A DNA stretch of 64,000 bases from Enterobacter quasihormaechei. Its GTDB lineage: Bacteria; Pseudomonadota; Gammaproteobacteria; Enterobacterales; Enterobacteriaceae. The notes beneath the pieces are model-generated. The model had not been told where the DNA came from, did no database searches, and saw only the letters and a program-made list of their open reading frames with translations. The stretch's first letter is position 1. Each line of letters begins with the position of its first letter. Shown here piece after piece: positions 45,411 to 54,650 of the stretch. The stretch lies in contig NZ_SJON01000001.1 in NCBI RefSeq assembly GCF_004331385.1, positions 186,001 to 250,000 of the forward strand, written 5' to 3'. A program made the translations under genes and the position numbers.

Positions 45411-45461
45411 CGAATTTATGATAGCCTGCACAAAACGCTAACCGCAGGATGTATCGTCGCT

Positions 45462-46433
45462 ATGTCAATTCAGAAAATCGCCCAGCTGGCCGGGGTTTCC
45501 GTGGCAACGGTCTCCCGCGTGCTGAACAACAGCGATACCGTGAAGGCGAAAAACCGCGAGCGCGTTTTGCAGGCGATCCAGGAGAGTAACTACCAGCCCA
45601 ATCTGCTGGCGCGTCAGCTGCGCACCGCCCGCAGCTATATGATCCTGGTGATGGTCTCGAACATCGCTAATCCGTTCTGCGCCGAAGTGGTGAAGGGCAT
45701 CGAAGCGGAGGCGGAAAAGAACGGCTATCGCATTCTGCTCTGCAACTCCGGCTCGGACATTGAGCGCTCCCGCTCGGGCTTAAGCCTGCTGTCGGGCAAA
45801 ATCGTCGACGGCATCATTACCATGGATGCGTTTTCAAAACTGCCGGAACTGGCGGCGCTGATTGGTTCTGCGCCGTGGGTGCAGTGCGCCGAATACGCGG
45901 ATGCGGGAGCGGTTTCCTGCGTGGGGATAAACGATGTTGATGCCTCCCAGCACGTTGTCAGCCAGCTGGCCGACGGGGGGCGCAAGCGTATCGCGCTGAT
46001 CAACCACGACCTCAGCTACAAATATGCCCGCCTGCGCGAGCGCGGCTATAAGAGCGTGATCCACCTGCGGGGTCTGGACTATCAGGCGGTGGAGTACGCC
46101 AGTGAGCTCAGCTCCAGAGCGGGCATGGCGGCGATGCAAAACCTGTTAAAAGATAATTCGCCGGATGCGGTATTTGCCGTTTCCGATACGCTGGCGGCGG
46201 GCGCGTTGCGCGCTATTCAGCAGGCAGGTCTGCGGGTGCCGGAGGATATTGCCGTGGTCGGCTTTGACGGTACGGAGCTGGCGGACATGATTTCACTTAC
46301 CACCATCGAACAGCCGTCGCGGGATATCGGGCGCAAGGCGGTCAATCTGCTCTTAAACAAAATTGACAACCCGGATGCGCCCACGGAAAGGGTGATGATG
46401 GGCTGGCGCTTTATTTCCCGCGCCAGCGCCTGA
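45462..46433 (+). CDS. LacI-family regulator of the catabolic cluster
   Basis: Protein of 323 aa. The HTH (QKIAQLAGVSVATVSRVLNNSDTV) and hinge (NLLARQLRTARS) precede an effector domain with VSNIANPFCAEVVKGIE, AVSDTLAAGALRAIQQAG and VVGFDGTELADMI. It is most like CytR and GalR types. It stands behind the transporter-isomerase-dehydrogenase genes and probably represses them at the twin GTAATCGATTAC sites. No copy of that palindrome precedes its own start, so autoregulation is not indicated. Confidence 0.88.
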   Translation: MSIQKIAQLAGVSVATVSRVLNNSDTVKAKNRERVLQAIQESNYQPNLLARQLRTARSYMILVMVSNIANPFCAEVVKGIEAEAEKNGYRILLCNSGSDIERSRSGLSLLSGKIVDGIITMDAFSKLPELAALIGSAPWVQCAEYADAGAVSCVGINDVDASQHVVSQLADGGRKRIALINHDLSYKYARLRERGYKSVIHLRGLDYQAVEYASELSSRAGMAAMQNLLKDNSPDAVFAVSDTLAAGALRAIQQAGLRVPEDIAVVGFDGTELADMISLTTIEQPSRDIGRKAVNLLLNKIDNPDAPTERVMMGWRFISRASA

Positions 46434-47678
46434 TTATCTGGCAATAACCCCTGCCAGCGAGCGAATATCGTTTCCGGTCGGTGACTGATGAATACGCAGG
46501 CCAAACTCATCCACTACCGCGAAAATATGGTCGAAGATGTCGGCCTGAATATCTTCGTATTCCGCCCAGATGACCGTATTGGTAAAGGCATATATTTCAA
46601 TCGGCAGCCCGTTGGCATCCGGCGCCAGCTGGCGCACCATCAGCGTCATATCTTTACGAATACGCGGATGGTTACGCAGATATTCATTCAGGTAGGCGCG
46701 GAAGGTGCCGATATTGGTCATCTTGCGCAGGTTTAATACCGATTCTCCTTCCCCGTTTTGCTGATTCCACAGATTAATTTCCTCATGGCGCGCGGCCAGA
46801 TAGGGCTTCAGCAGTTTCGCCTGAATCAGCTTCTGCTGCTCCTGCTCGTCGAGAAAATGAATGCTGGTGGTGTCGATATTCAGGCTGCGCTTAATGCGGC
46901 GACCGCCGGAGGCGGACATACCGCTCCAGTTGATGAACGCGTCGGAGACCAGCGCCCAGGTCGGGATGGTGGTAATGGTGTTGTCGAAGTTGCGCACCTT
47001 AACGGTGGTCAGGCCGATATCCGTCACCGTGCCGTTGGCGCCGTATTTCGGCATTTCCAGCCAGTCACCAAGCTTGAGCATGTCGTTGGCGGAGAGCTGA
47101 ATGCCAGCCACTAAGCCCAGGATCGGATCTTTGAATACCAACATCAGAACGGCAGCCATCGCACCCAGGCCGCTTATCAGAATGGCGGGAGACTGGCCGA
47201 TCAGCAGGGAGATAATTAAGATCCCCACCAGAATAGCGCTCACCAGCTTGATGCCCTGGAATATCCCCTTCAGCGGCAGCTGCGACGCGGTGGCCATTTT
47301 CTGCGACAGATTGAATATGACGTCCAGCAGCGAGAAGAAAGAGAGCAGGGCATATACCATCACCCACAGCTTTGCGCAGGTGGTGAGCATTTCCGCTGCT
47401 TCGCTGCCTTTTTGCAGCCACAGTACCGCCTGAACGTTGACGATTATCCCCTGAAGGGTAAACGCCAGACGGTGAAATAACTTGTTCTGAGTGATGATCT
47501 GCAACCATAAATGGCTGCTGGCCTGCGCGCGTTTCTCAAAGGCGCGCAGCACCACTTTGTGCAGAATAAAATGAACAATGATGGCGGTAAGAAAAATAAT
47601 ACCAAAGATAATCACTAAAGAGGTGGTGTGATTAATTTCAATCCCTAACTCTTCAACCTGAGCAATTAATTCCTGCAT
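46434..47678 (-). CDS. ybdG: Mechanosensitive channel YbdG
   Basis: Protein of 414 aa in the MscS superfamily. Five helices lead into the pore-type segment [26 protein letters not shown], followed by the beta domain ([35 protein letters not shown]) and the extra YbdG C-terminal region. E. coli YbdG is a low-activity channel involved in hyperosmotic adaptation. The stop codon directly adjoins that of the convergent LacI gene. Confidence 0.93.
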   Translation of the reverse strand: MQELIAQVEELGIEINHTTSLVIIFGIIFLTAIIVHFILHKVVLRAFEKRAQASSHLWLQIITQNKLFHRLAFTLQGIIVNVQAVLWLQKGSEAAEMLTTCAKLWVMVYALLSFFSLLDVIFNLSQKMATASQLPLKGIFQGIKLVSAILVGILIISLLIGQSPAILISGLGAMAAVLMLVFKDPILGLVAGIQLSANDMLKLGDWLEMPKYGANGTVTDIGLTTVKVRNFDNTITTIPTWALVSDAFINWSGMSASGGRRIKRSLNIDTTSIHFLDEQEQQKLIQAKLLKPYLAARHEEINLWNQQNGEGESVLNLRKMTNIGTFRAYLNEYLRNHPRIRKDMTLMVRQLAPDANGLPIEIYAFTNTVIWAEYEDIQADIFDHIFAVVDEFGLRIHQSPTGNDIRSLAGVIAR

Positions 47679-47745
47679 AACGTCTCCTGTATTGATGCAG
47701 CCCCATAATGGCGGCTGCGGATCTATTATGCAAATTCAGGCTGTT

Positions 47746-49182
47746 TTATTTTGTCGTCGGGCAGGCCTTGACGACCGGTAAACTCAGGCGATGGCGCATG
47801 CGCAGCGTGGCCAGCGCCAGCACCACCATCATGACCGTTTCCACCATCAGAAAGACGTTGACCGCCTGGGTGTAATTGCCGTGATGAGTGTGCAGCCCGT
47901 GCAGCAAAATTGCGCCGAAAATGGCCGGGCCAAGCCCCAGCGCAGCTTGTTGCAGGGTGCTTAAAATCGCGCTCGCGGCCCCCGCGTCGTCAGGCTGGAT
48001 ATCGCGCATCCCGATGCGGTAGAAGCTGTTCACAATCAGCGCCTGCCCGTAACCCACCAGCCCGGTAGCCGGGGCCAGCGTCAGCGCGGTATTGTGCATT
48101 CCCCAGTGGCGGAACGTGGCGATCAGCGCCACCAGGCCGACAAGCTGAATCGCAAGCCCGGTCAGCAGGATGGCGCTGGTGCTGTAGCGGGCAATCAGGC
48201 GTGGGGCGAACCAGGCAGAGATAAAATAGGTCACGCCGAGCGCGATAAAGCTGTTCCCGGACTGCCACGGCGCCATCCCCAGACCGCTTTGCATGGTCAG
48301 CGCCATGCAGAACATAAACCCGGACCAGACGCTGAAAAAGAGCATCCCAATCAGCACGCCAAAGCGAATGCTGCGCAGCTGCAACAGGCGCGGCGCAATC
48401 AGCGGGTGGGCATCCTCACGCTCTTTTTTGCGCGCGTTCAGCACCATTAACCCGGCCAGCGGCACAATCGCCATCAGCGCGGCCTTCAGCGGCCAGGACC
48501 AGTGCCACTGCGGGCCGAGCGCCATCGGGAACAGCAGACAGCACAGTATCGCCGTCAGCAGGACGGTTCCGGTCCAGTCAATGCGCGACGGCGTGTCGCG
48601 GCGGGTTTCCGGGACGTAGCGACGGCTTAACGCCAGCACCACCAGACAAATCGGCACGTTGATAAAGAAGGCGTTGCGCCAGCCCAGCCCGGCGATGTCC
48701 GCCGACACCAGCCAGCCGCCACCCATCTGGCCGACGATAAACGCAATCCCGCCGATCCCCCCAAACAGGCTGATCGCTTTGGCGTGTGCCGTCCCTTTTA
48801 ACGTGACATGCAGCGTCGCAAGAATTTGCGGCATGATAAGCGCGGCGCCCGCACCCTGAATAATGCGCGCGGCAAGCAGCTGTTCAATATTGCCCGCCAT
48901 GCCGCACAGCAGCGAGGCCAGGCCAAAACTCGCCACGCCCCACATAAACAGACGACGGCGGCCAAGGTTATCGCCCAGCTTGCTGCCGGGGGCCAGACAG
49001 ACGGCGAAGGCCACGCCGTAGAGGGCGACAATCAGCTCCAGTTCGGTAGCAGTGGCGTGTAACGACTGGGTGATGGAATCCAGTGCCACGTTGGTGATTG
49101 AGGTATCAATCAGCGGCAGCATCTGGCCGGTTAACAGCAGTATCAGGCCCGCACGACCCGGTGAAACAACTGACGTATTCAT
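47746..49182 (-). CDS. MFS drug efflux transporter, DHA2 type
   Basis: Protein of 478 aa with about 14 helices. DTSITNVALDSI (motif D1), GSKLGDNLGRRRLF (motif A) and RIIQGAGAALIMPQILATL (motif C region) mark a drug:H+ antiporter-2. It is divergent from an XRE regulator with a palindromic site between, which suggests drug- or metabolite-inducible expression. The substrate is unknown. Confidence 0.87.
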   Translation of the reverse strand: MNTSVVSPGRAGLILLLTGQMLPLIDTSITNVALDSITQSLHATATELELIVALYGVAFAVCLAPGSKLGDNLGRRRLFMWGVASFGLASLLCGMAGNIEQLLAARIIQGAGAALIMPQILATLHVTLKGTAHAKAISLFGGIGGIAFIVGQMGGGWLVSADIAGLGWRNAFFINVPICLVVLALSRRYVPETRRDTPSRIDWTGTVLLTAILCCLLFPMALGPQWHWSWPLKAALMAIVPLAGLMVLNARKKEREDAHPLIAPRLLQLRSIRFGVLIGMLFFSVWSGFMFCMALTMQSGLGMAPWQSGNSFIALGVTYFISAWFAPRLIARYSTSAILLTGLAIQLVGLVALIATFRHWGMHNTALTLAPATGLVGYGQALIVNSFYRIGMRDIQPDDAGAASAILSTLQQAALGLGPAIFGAILLHGLHTHHGNYTQAVNVFLMVETVMMVVLALATLRMRHRLSLPVVKACPTTK

Positions 49183-49239
49183 GGTGACTCCATTGCGTCA
49201 AACAGCGTAGAGTCGTAGCATCAACCATCTGATAAACGG

Positions 49240-49265
49240 GTACCAGTTCTTGCTTATACTGGTAC
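49240..49265. promoter_or_regulatory. Operator between MFS pump and XRE regulator
   Basis: GTACCAGT-10-ACTGGTAC is a perfect inverted repeat in the middle of the 107-bp divergent gap. It is the obvious site for the neighbouring XRE protein to control both promoters. Confidence 0.7.
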
Positions 49266-49289
49266 TGGCACTACCATGCAGGAGATTTT

Positions 49290-50213
49290 ATGGCGCTGAT
49301 GTCTGAACCTGTCACCTCTCTCCAGGATGACACCCGCAAGCAGCTGGGCGCCTTTTTACGTGCCCGGCGTGAAAGCCTTGACCCGCAACGCCTCGGCTTA
49401 CCGCGCAGCGGCCGCCGCCGCACGCCGGGCCTGCGCCGCGAGGAGGTGGCGATGCTCGCGGACGTCGGCGTCACCTGGTACACCTGGCTGGAACAGGGCA
49501 GGGACGTCAACCCGTCCAGCGCGGTGATGGCCGCCATCGCAAAAGCGCTGCAATGCACCCCAACCGAAGCCCGACATCTTTTTGTGCTCGCCGGTTTGCC
49601 GCCGGGTGAAGCCCCACAGGCGGTCTGCTGTGAGGGGATCAGCGAAGGCACGCGTCGCCTGCTGGATACGCTGATGCCAAAACCCGCCAGCATTCAGAAA
49701 CCGAATTTCGATATCGTGGCCTGGAACGACAGCTTCGGGCATTTGATGGGCGTCGATTTCAACGCCATACCGCCGGAAGATCGCAACTGTATTTATCTCT
49801 TCCTCACCCATCCGGCGTGGCGCGCGCGGCTCGGCAAACGTGACGACGTGCTGCCGATTTTCGTCTCCTATTTCCGCGCGGCAATGGCCGAACACCGGGG
49901 CGACCCGCTCTGGGAAGCGAAGCTGGCGCGTTTTTTCGCGGTTTCCGAGGAGTTCAAAACCCTGTGGCACCAGCGCAACGACGTGCGCGGCGTGGAGAAT
50001 CAGCTCAAGCTGTTTACCCATCCTGAACTGGGGGATTTCCATCTCCAGCAGATGTACTGGTACTCCGCGCCGCGAAACGGATCGCGGTTGCTGGTGTATC
50101 TGCCGGTAGACGAGGCGGGAGAGCGGGCGATGGCGTGGCTTGCCGGGCAGGGGAAATCAGTTTTTTGCGAGGCGCTTTCAGGGAATCAATGCGGATCCGG
50201 TACTGACTGTTAA
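49290..50213 (+). CDS. XRE-family regulator with MmyB-like ligand domain
   Basis: Protein of 307 aa. An N-terminal HTH (about 15-90) has LGAFLRARRESLDPQRLGLP, TPGLRREEVAMLADVGVTWYTWLEQGR, the classic signature of the MmyB/MLTR type. A C-terminal PAS-like ligand domain starts near PNFDIVAWNDSFGHLMG. MLTR-type proteins bind fatty acids or similar molecules. AGGAG precedes ATG 49290. It very likely controls the divergent efflux gene. Confidence 0.87.
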   Translation: MALMSEPVTSLQDDTRKQLGAFLRARRESLDPQRLGLPRSGRRRTPGLRREEVAMLADVGVTWYTWLEQGRDVNPSSAVMAAIAKALQCTPTEARHLFVLAGLPPGEAPQAVCCEGISEGTRRLLDTLMPKPASIQKPNFDIVAWNDSFGHLMGVDFNAIPPEDRNCIYLFLTHPAWRARLGKRDDVLPIFVSYFRAAMAEHRGDPLWEAKLARFFAVSEEFKTLWHQRNDVRGVENQLKLFTHPELGDFHLQQMYWYSAPRNGSRLLVYLPVDEAGERAMAWLAGQGKSVFCEALSGNQCGSGTDC

Positions 50214-50285
50214 AAGCAGGTAAGGTGAGTCATGAAAGGCAAAATTAGCCTTTAATACAAATTGCCTTATATGCTAATATCAGGG

Positions 50286-50624
50286 ATGAATAACGTGTTC
50301 AGACTTATCGTTCATAAGGCGGTCAGGGATGAGATTCTCTCCCTGCCTGCTGGGGTACAGGCGAAGCTGATTCGTCAGCTTGATAAACTATGCGTTAATC
50401 CGACGGCACTGAGAGAGCCTGTCAGCAAACCCTTACCCTATGGTTTGTTTGAAATCAGAACCGTCGGGCTGATCCACACGCGTGGGATCTACGTCTATCA
50501 GCGAGAAAAGACAATTTTTCTGCTGCGGGTGTTTATCAAGAAGACGCAAAAAACGCCCTCTGCTGAACTTCGTCTGGCACTGAAGCGACAACAGGAGATG
50601 TTAGATGAGCAAGAAGATTATTGA
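50286..50624 (+). CDS. RelE/HigB-like toxin (Gp49 family)
   Basis: Protein of about 112 aa. RLIVHKAVRDEILSLPAGVQAKLIRQLDKL and LPYGLFEIRT...GIYVYQREKTIFLLRVFIKKTQKTP follow the HigB/Gp49 ribonuclease toxin fold, with C-terminal basic residues. The gene precedes and overlaps its antitoxin by 20 bases, the HigBA order. The start is uncertain: ATG 50286 abuts AGGG, and ATG 50271 or TTG 50262 are also open. Such toxins cleave mRNA on the ribosome. Confidence 0.83.
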   Translation: MNNVFRLIVHKAVRDEILSLPAGVQAKLIRQLDKLCVNPTALREPVSKPLPYGLFEIRTVGLIHTRGIYVYQREKTIFLLRVFIKKTQKTPSAELRLALKRQQEMLDEQEDY

Positions 50625-50892
50625 CTGGGATGAACTCAGGGCTGAACTGTTAAGCGATACAGAGGTTCAGGCTTCCTTTGATGCAGAAGAGCGCAAGGAG
50701 CGTTTGCGGGAGATGCTGGCGCAATGGCGCAATCATGCTGGCCTGACGCGCGCCCAGGTGGCGGAGCGGATGGGCGTCAGCGCACCAACGGTATCAAGAA
50801 TGGAAGCGAATATTACCCGGGCGAGTCTCGATACATTAACGCGTTATGCGATGGTGTGTGGGGTAAAGCATCCGCAGATTACGCTCTATTGA
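50605..50892 (+). CDS. HigA-like XRE antitoxin
   Basis: Protein of 95 aa. An acidic N-terminal part (DWDELRAELLSDTEVQASFDAEE) probably contacts the toxin, followed by a complete HTH (GLTRAQVAERMGVSAPTVSRMEANITRASLDTLTRYAMVCGV). It is translated from within the toxin end. It is expected to neutralise the toxin and repress the operon. Confidence 0.87.
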   Translation: MSKKIIDWDELRAELLSDTEVQASFDAEERKERLREMLAQWRNHAGLTRAQVAERMGVSAPTVSRMEANITRASLDTLTRYAMVCGVKHPQITLY

Positions 50893-50970
50893 CGCTTAAT
50901 CAACGTACTGAATCTACGCGATTTCTATTGGAAGTTAAGTTGACTATACTTATGCGATGAGAAACAATGA

Positions 50971-51573
50971 ATGTCGCCACTGATGATTGATTCCGCAGAG
51001 TTCAGCCAAAAACTCGGGCTTATCTCCCGAAACGTCGAACATACCGAAGCATTTCTGGCGCGGGGTACTGCGGATTTTCATCTGCCGGGGTTCTTGCTGC
51101 CTGTCGGATACCGACTTTTAAAATCGCGTTATGGTGATGAATATCGTCTCGTGACTACCGATGACGGTAAGCCTTATACGGCGTATGCCGTGAAGCTTAC
51201 ATTTCATAAAGAAATTACCTTTCCCCACGGTGCCGCCACGCAGGTGATGGTATGGCGCACCCCGCGCGCCGTCCACCAGCGCGTAATTAGCGGATTACCG
51301 CAATTATTTTTCCAGTGGGTGCTCAGCGAATACGACATCGTAGTCTCCGACAGCGAGCAAACGGGGGACGGGCAACGGTTCTGGCTGCGCATGATCGACT
51401 GGGCGTTCACCATGAACTATCGCATTAGCGTGGCAGACGGTACGGTGGGAGAAGAATGGACGTTAACGCCCGTAAACTCTTACGCTGAGCTGGAAGAGCG
51501 ATGGATTGCCTTTGCCTGGGGAAGCGATCGCGATGTCCATCCGCACCGCAGGCTGGTCATCAGTAAAACGTAA
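50971..51573 (+). CDS. Uncharacterised 200-aa protein
   Basis: I do not recognise this family. It is soluble, without signal peptide or membrane helix. It contains aromatic-rich segments (YRLLKSRYGDEYRLVTTDDGKPYTAYAVKL and FWLRMIDWAFTMNYRISVADG) resembling neither a nuclease nor a known antitoxin. It starts 78 bases after the antitoxin on the same strand, with a weak ribosome site, and ends close to convergent nfsB. It may be an accessory of the HigBA-like cassette or an independent insertion. Confidence 0.65.
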   Translation: MSPLMIDSAEFSQKLGLISRNVEHTEAFLARGTADFHLPGFLLPVGYRLLKSRYGDEYRLVTTDDGKPYTAYAVKLTFHKEITFPHGAATQVMVWRTPRAVHQRVISGLPQLFFQWVLSEYDIVVSDSEQTGDGQRFWLRMIDWAFTMNYRISVADGTVGEEWTLTPVNSYAELEERWIAFAWGSDRDVHPHRRLVISKT

Positions 51574-51600
51574 CGGGCCGCGTGCAGCGGCCCGTTTGAA

Positions 51601-52254
51601 TCAGCACTCGGTCACAATCGTGCTCAGCGGCAGACGAGACTTCGGCAGCGTGGCGTTGAAATCTTCCACGCTGTGGTGCCCGACCGGGACCACCACCAGG
51701 CTGGTGAAGCCTTTCTCTTTCAGGCCAAACTCTTCGTCAAGAATAGCCGCGTCAAAGCCTTCAATCGGCACCGCGTCCAGGCCCATTGCGGCCACGCCCA
51801 GCAGGAAGTTACCGACGTTCAGGTAAACCTGCTTCGCCATCCACTGGTCGTCATCTTTCAGATCCACGCGGTGCATGTCGGCAAAGTAGCAGCGGCCCTT
51901 GTGGTTCGCGGCTTTGGCTTCCGGCGTGTTGAAACGGCCATCGGCTTCTTCCTGATCGACAACGCGCTCAAGCCAGGCATCGTCCATCGCGGTTTTCGCA
52001 CAGAACACCACTACGTGAGAGGCATCCAGCATTTTGCGTTCGTTGAACACATAAGTGCCCGCCGCGGATTTTGCCACGCGCGCTTTACCCTCTTCAGTGC
52101 TGGCAACAATAAAGTGCCACGGCTGGGAGTTGGTGCTGGACGGGCTGTATTGCAGCAGCGTTTTGATTTTTTCCGCTTCTTCTGCGGTCAGTTTTTTAGC
52201 GGGGTCGAACGCCTTGGTTGAGTGGCGTTTCAGGGCGACAGAAATAATATCCAT
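51601..52254 (-). CDS. nfsB: Oxygen-insensitive NAD(P)H nitroreductase NfsB
   Basis: FMN-dependent nitroreductase of 217 aa. The sequence ([59 protein letters not shown]) looks nearly identical to the well-studied Enterobacter cloacae nitroreductase and is the best single clue to the genus. It reduces nitrofurans, quinones and other nitroaromatics in the cytoplasm. Mutations cause nitrofuran resistance. Upstream lies ybdF, as in E. coli. Confidence 0.97.
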   Translation of the reverse strand: MDIISVALKRHSTKAFDPAKKLTAEEAEKIKTLLQYSPSSTNSQPWHFIVASTEEGKARVAKSAAGTYVFNERKMLDASHVVVFCAKTAMDDAWLERVVDQEEADGRFNTPEAKAANHKGRCYFADMHRVDLKDDDQWMAKQVYLNVGNFLLGVAAMGLDAVPIEGFDAAILDEEFGLKEKGFTSLVVVPVGHHSVEDFNATLPKSRLPLSTIVTEC

Positions 52255-52374
52255 AACAACTCCTGGTGATGAAATTCGCCCGTGGGTGGGCGTGAAAGGA
52301 AAGCAGATTACCGCGCGAAGCGGGAAAAGATAAGTGCGATTCGAGCGCTTATACTGTTCGCCTCAGGCGAACAA

Positions 52375-52743
52375 TCAGGTCGGGCGTATCCGCTTCTGGT
52401 CTTTTTTCGGCAGTTTGTCGACGACCAGGTTCCACGAGTCCGTAATCAGGTCGGTGACCAGCTCAGGCGTAACGTCGTCGGTGCCGTACACGGAAATCCA
52501 GTGCTTCTTGTTAAGATGGTAGCCGGGCTCCACGCCACGGTAGATCTGCTGATTGAGCAGCGATGTTTCCGGATCGGACTTCAGGCTGACGTGGGGTCGA
52601 CCGCGTACGGTCGCCATCAGCATGAAAATTTTCCCACCCACCTTAAACACGTCATACTCCGGCCCAAACGGCCAGCAATGTTCGGTGAAGGGCATCTCCA
52701 GTGCGACGCGTTTTGCGTGCGCCTGCAAGGTTTTACCGTCCAT
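52375..52743 (-). CDS. ybdF: MmcQ/YjbR-family protein YbdF
   Basis: DUF419 protein of 122 aa ([22 protein letters not shown], then [11 protein letters not shown] and a C-terminal [13 protein letters not shown]). It has a double-wing DNA-binding-like fold without assigned function. The start at 52743 overlaps the end of ramR by 11 bases. The longer open frame reads into ramR. Confidence 0.87.
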   Translation of the reverse strand: MDGKTLQAHAKRVALEMPFTEHCWPFGPEYDVFKVGGKIFMLMATVRGRPHVSLKSDPETSLLNQQIYRGVEPGYHLNKKHWISVYGTDDVTPELVTDLITDSWNLVVDKLPKKDQKRIRPT

Positions 52744-53323
52744 CGTTATCCTCCTCAGCAAGCCCGCGCCACATGGCCTCAAAGCCCAGCGCTTTAAAAT
52801 CGACGGCACGGGACGGATCGCGGGTAGCAAACTCCATGGTGGTTTCCGCCAGCGATAAGAACATGGCATCACCGAAGGTCTTAAACTCGTCGGACATAAA
52901 TACCTGTCGAATCGAACGGCGGCACAGTTCATGCAGCTCAGGGAACATGTCTTTCACCGCCTGCTCCGTTTCCGCGTTCAGCTTTTCACTGACGCCGATC
53001 TGGCGGATAGCCGCATGCGCCACGGGGTTACGAATACCCCAGTCCACATAGCTGTTCCAGATATTGCGGGTGTGCTCTTTCGGCAGGGTGATGGTGCGAT
53101 CGAGGTTCGCCAGCATGGTCTGGCAAAGATCCTGCTTCAGATGCAGGTAGAGGGCATTCAGCAGATCGTCTTTGGTAGCAAAGTAGCGAAACAGCGTCCC
53201 TTCAGCGACGCCCGCATTACGGGCAATTAACGCCGTTGAGGCGGCAATACCTGACTGCGCAAATGCAGCGGTTGCTGCTTCCAGTAAGGCCTGTTTTTTA
53301 TCTTCACTCTTCGGACGTGCCAC
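52733..53323 (-). CDS. ramR: TetR-family repressor RamR
   Basis: Protein of 196 aa starting with GTG 53323 ([16 protein letters not shown]) behind a perfect GGAGGA. The [31 protein letters not shown] matches Salmonella RamR closely. The C-terminal domain binds bile acids and drugs in that homologue. It represses romA-ramA from the divergent operator. Loss-of-function mutations raise AcrAB-TolC and multidrug resistance. No disruption is seen here. The MmcQ gene ybdF overlaps its end. Confidence 0.95.
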   Translation of the reverse strand: MARPKSEDKKQALLEAATAAFAQSGIAASTALIARNAGVAEGTLFRYFATKDDLLNALYLHLKQDLCQTMLANLDRTITLPKEHTRNIWNSYVDWGIRNPVAHAAIRQIGVSEKLNAETEQAVKDMFPELHELCRRSIRQVFMSDEFKTFGDAMFLSLAETTMEFATRDPSRAVDFKALGFEAMWRGLAEEDNDGR

Positions 53324-53414
53324 TAAATTTTTCCTCCCGTCAATTGTAAAAGCCCTGATTGAAACACGTGCTTTGTTACGCTGCAACGCGGAATGTCAAA
53401 GATCGAAAACCTTC

Positions 53415-53460
53415 TTGACGGCGTAAGCATCCTATCTATAATGAGTGCTTACTCACTCAT
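53415..53460 (+). promoter_or_regulatory. romA-ramA promoter with RamR operator
   Basis: TTGACG (53415-53420) and TATAAT (53437-53442) are separated by 16 bp. The inverted repeat ATGAGTG-CTTACT-CACTCAT (53441-53460) begins inside the -10, where a bound RamR dimer would block RNA polymerase. The operator appears intact. Confidence 0.87.
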
Positions 53461-53514
53461 AATCAAGTGTCACCCGCGCAAACCATCGGAAGGGGCGCGT
53501 TGGCGGGTCAGGAA

Positions 53515-54618
53515 ATGAAAAAGCCTCTATTCATCTGCGTGGTGTTAGTCATGATTATTGCTTCAGCGGCGAGTTTACCGTTTGTACTGAATGCCGGATT
53601 TGGTCAGCCGCCGCAGGGTGCGCAGCTCTCTGAAGTGGAAGCTTCCCCGCACTATCGCGACGGGCAATTCCACAACACGCTCCCTACGCCGGGCTTTACC
53701 GGGCAACAAAATATGCTGGTAGCGTGGTGGCAGTTTCTTACCCGTAAAACCGAAAATGCCCGTCCTGCTCAGCCGCTGCCGCTGGTGAAAACTGAACTGG
53801 CCAGCCTGTCGCCTGAACAGGACACGCTGGTGTGGCTCGGCCACTCCTCCTGGTATATGCAGCTTGCGGGAAAACGCATCCTGATCGATCCGGTTCTGGG
53901 GAATTACGCCGCGCCGTTCTCCTTCCTCAATAAAGCGTTTGCGGGGGAGTACCCGTGGAGCGCACAGAGCATGCCGGAGATAGACCTGCTGATTATCTCT
54001 CACGATCACTATGACCATCTGGATTACGCCACCATCAGGGCGCTGCTGCCGAAGGTGAAGCGCGTGGTCACGCCGCTCGGCGTGGGCTCACACCTGCGCT
54101 ACTGGGGCATGAACCCGGACATAATTGACGAGCGGGACTGGAATCAGTCTGTACACATCAGCGATGCGCTGACGGTTCACGTGCTGCCCGCACGCCACTT
54201 TTCCGGGCGCGGCATTAAGCGTAACCAGACCCTGTGGGGCAGCTTTATGTTTGTCACCCCGGAGCGGAAGGTTTACTACAGCGGAGACTCCGGTTACGGC
54301 CCGCACTTCAAAGCGATTGGCGAGCAGTTTGGCGGCGTTGACTTAGCCATCATGGAAAACGGCCAGTACGACCAGGACTGGAAGTACATCCATATGCACC
54401 CGGCAGAAACGGCGCAGGCCTCGGCAGATCTCAATGCTAAAGCGATCGTACCGGGCCATAACGGGCGTTTTGTGCTGGCGAAACATACCTGGAACGATCC
54501 GCTGATCCAGCTGGCGAAAGCCAGTAAGGATAAAAACTACCGGCTGCTGACGCCGGAGCTGGGCGAGCCTGTCCGGGTGAGTGATTCCACGCAAAAATTT
54601 CGCGAGTGGTGGGAATAA
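53515..54618 (+). CDS. romA: Metallo-beta-lactamase-fold protein RomA
   Basis: Protein of about 367 aa with an N-terminal signal-like helix (MKKPLFICVVLVMIIASAASLPF). The MBL-fold core has LGHSSWYMQLAGKRILIDPVL, metal ligands SHDHYDHLD, a histidine in PARHFSGRG, and GDSGYGPHF. It is of the UlaG/NAPE-PLD-like branch. First described in E. cloacae as lowering outer-membrane proteins, an effect later attributed largely to ramA. The start at 53515 is supported by TCAGGA; GTG 53467 is also open. It is the first gene of romA-ramA. Confidence 0.9.
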   Translation: MKKPLFICVVLVMIIASAASLPFVLNAGFGQPPQGAQLSEVEASPHYRDGQFHNTLPTPGFTGQQNMLVAWWQFLTRKTENARPAQPLPLVKTELASLSPEQDTLVWLGHSSWYMQLAGKRILIDPVLGNYAAPFSFLNKAFAGEYPWSAQSMPEIDLLIISHDHYDHLDYATIRALLPKVKRVVTPLGVGSHLRYWGMNPDIIDERDWNQSVHISDALTVHVLPARHFSGRGIKRNQTLWGSFMFVTPERKVYYSGDSGYGPHFKAIGEQFGGVDLAIMENGQYDQDWKYIHMHPAETAQASADLNAKAIVPGHNGRFVLAKHTWNDPLIQLAKASKDKNYRLLTPELGEPVRVSDSTQKFREWWE

Positions 54619-54650
54619 TGTTTAAGCGAGAATCAGAGGGGGAGAGCAGT

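Noticed and set aside
53467-53514. Extended RomA N-terminus from GTG 53467
   Set aside because: It has no proper ribosome site and begins only seven bases after the RamR operator; ATG 53515 has TCAGGA and a signal-like helix.
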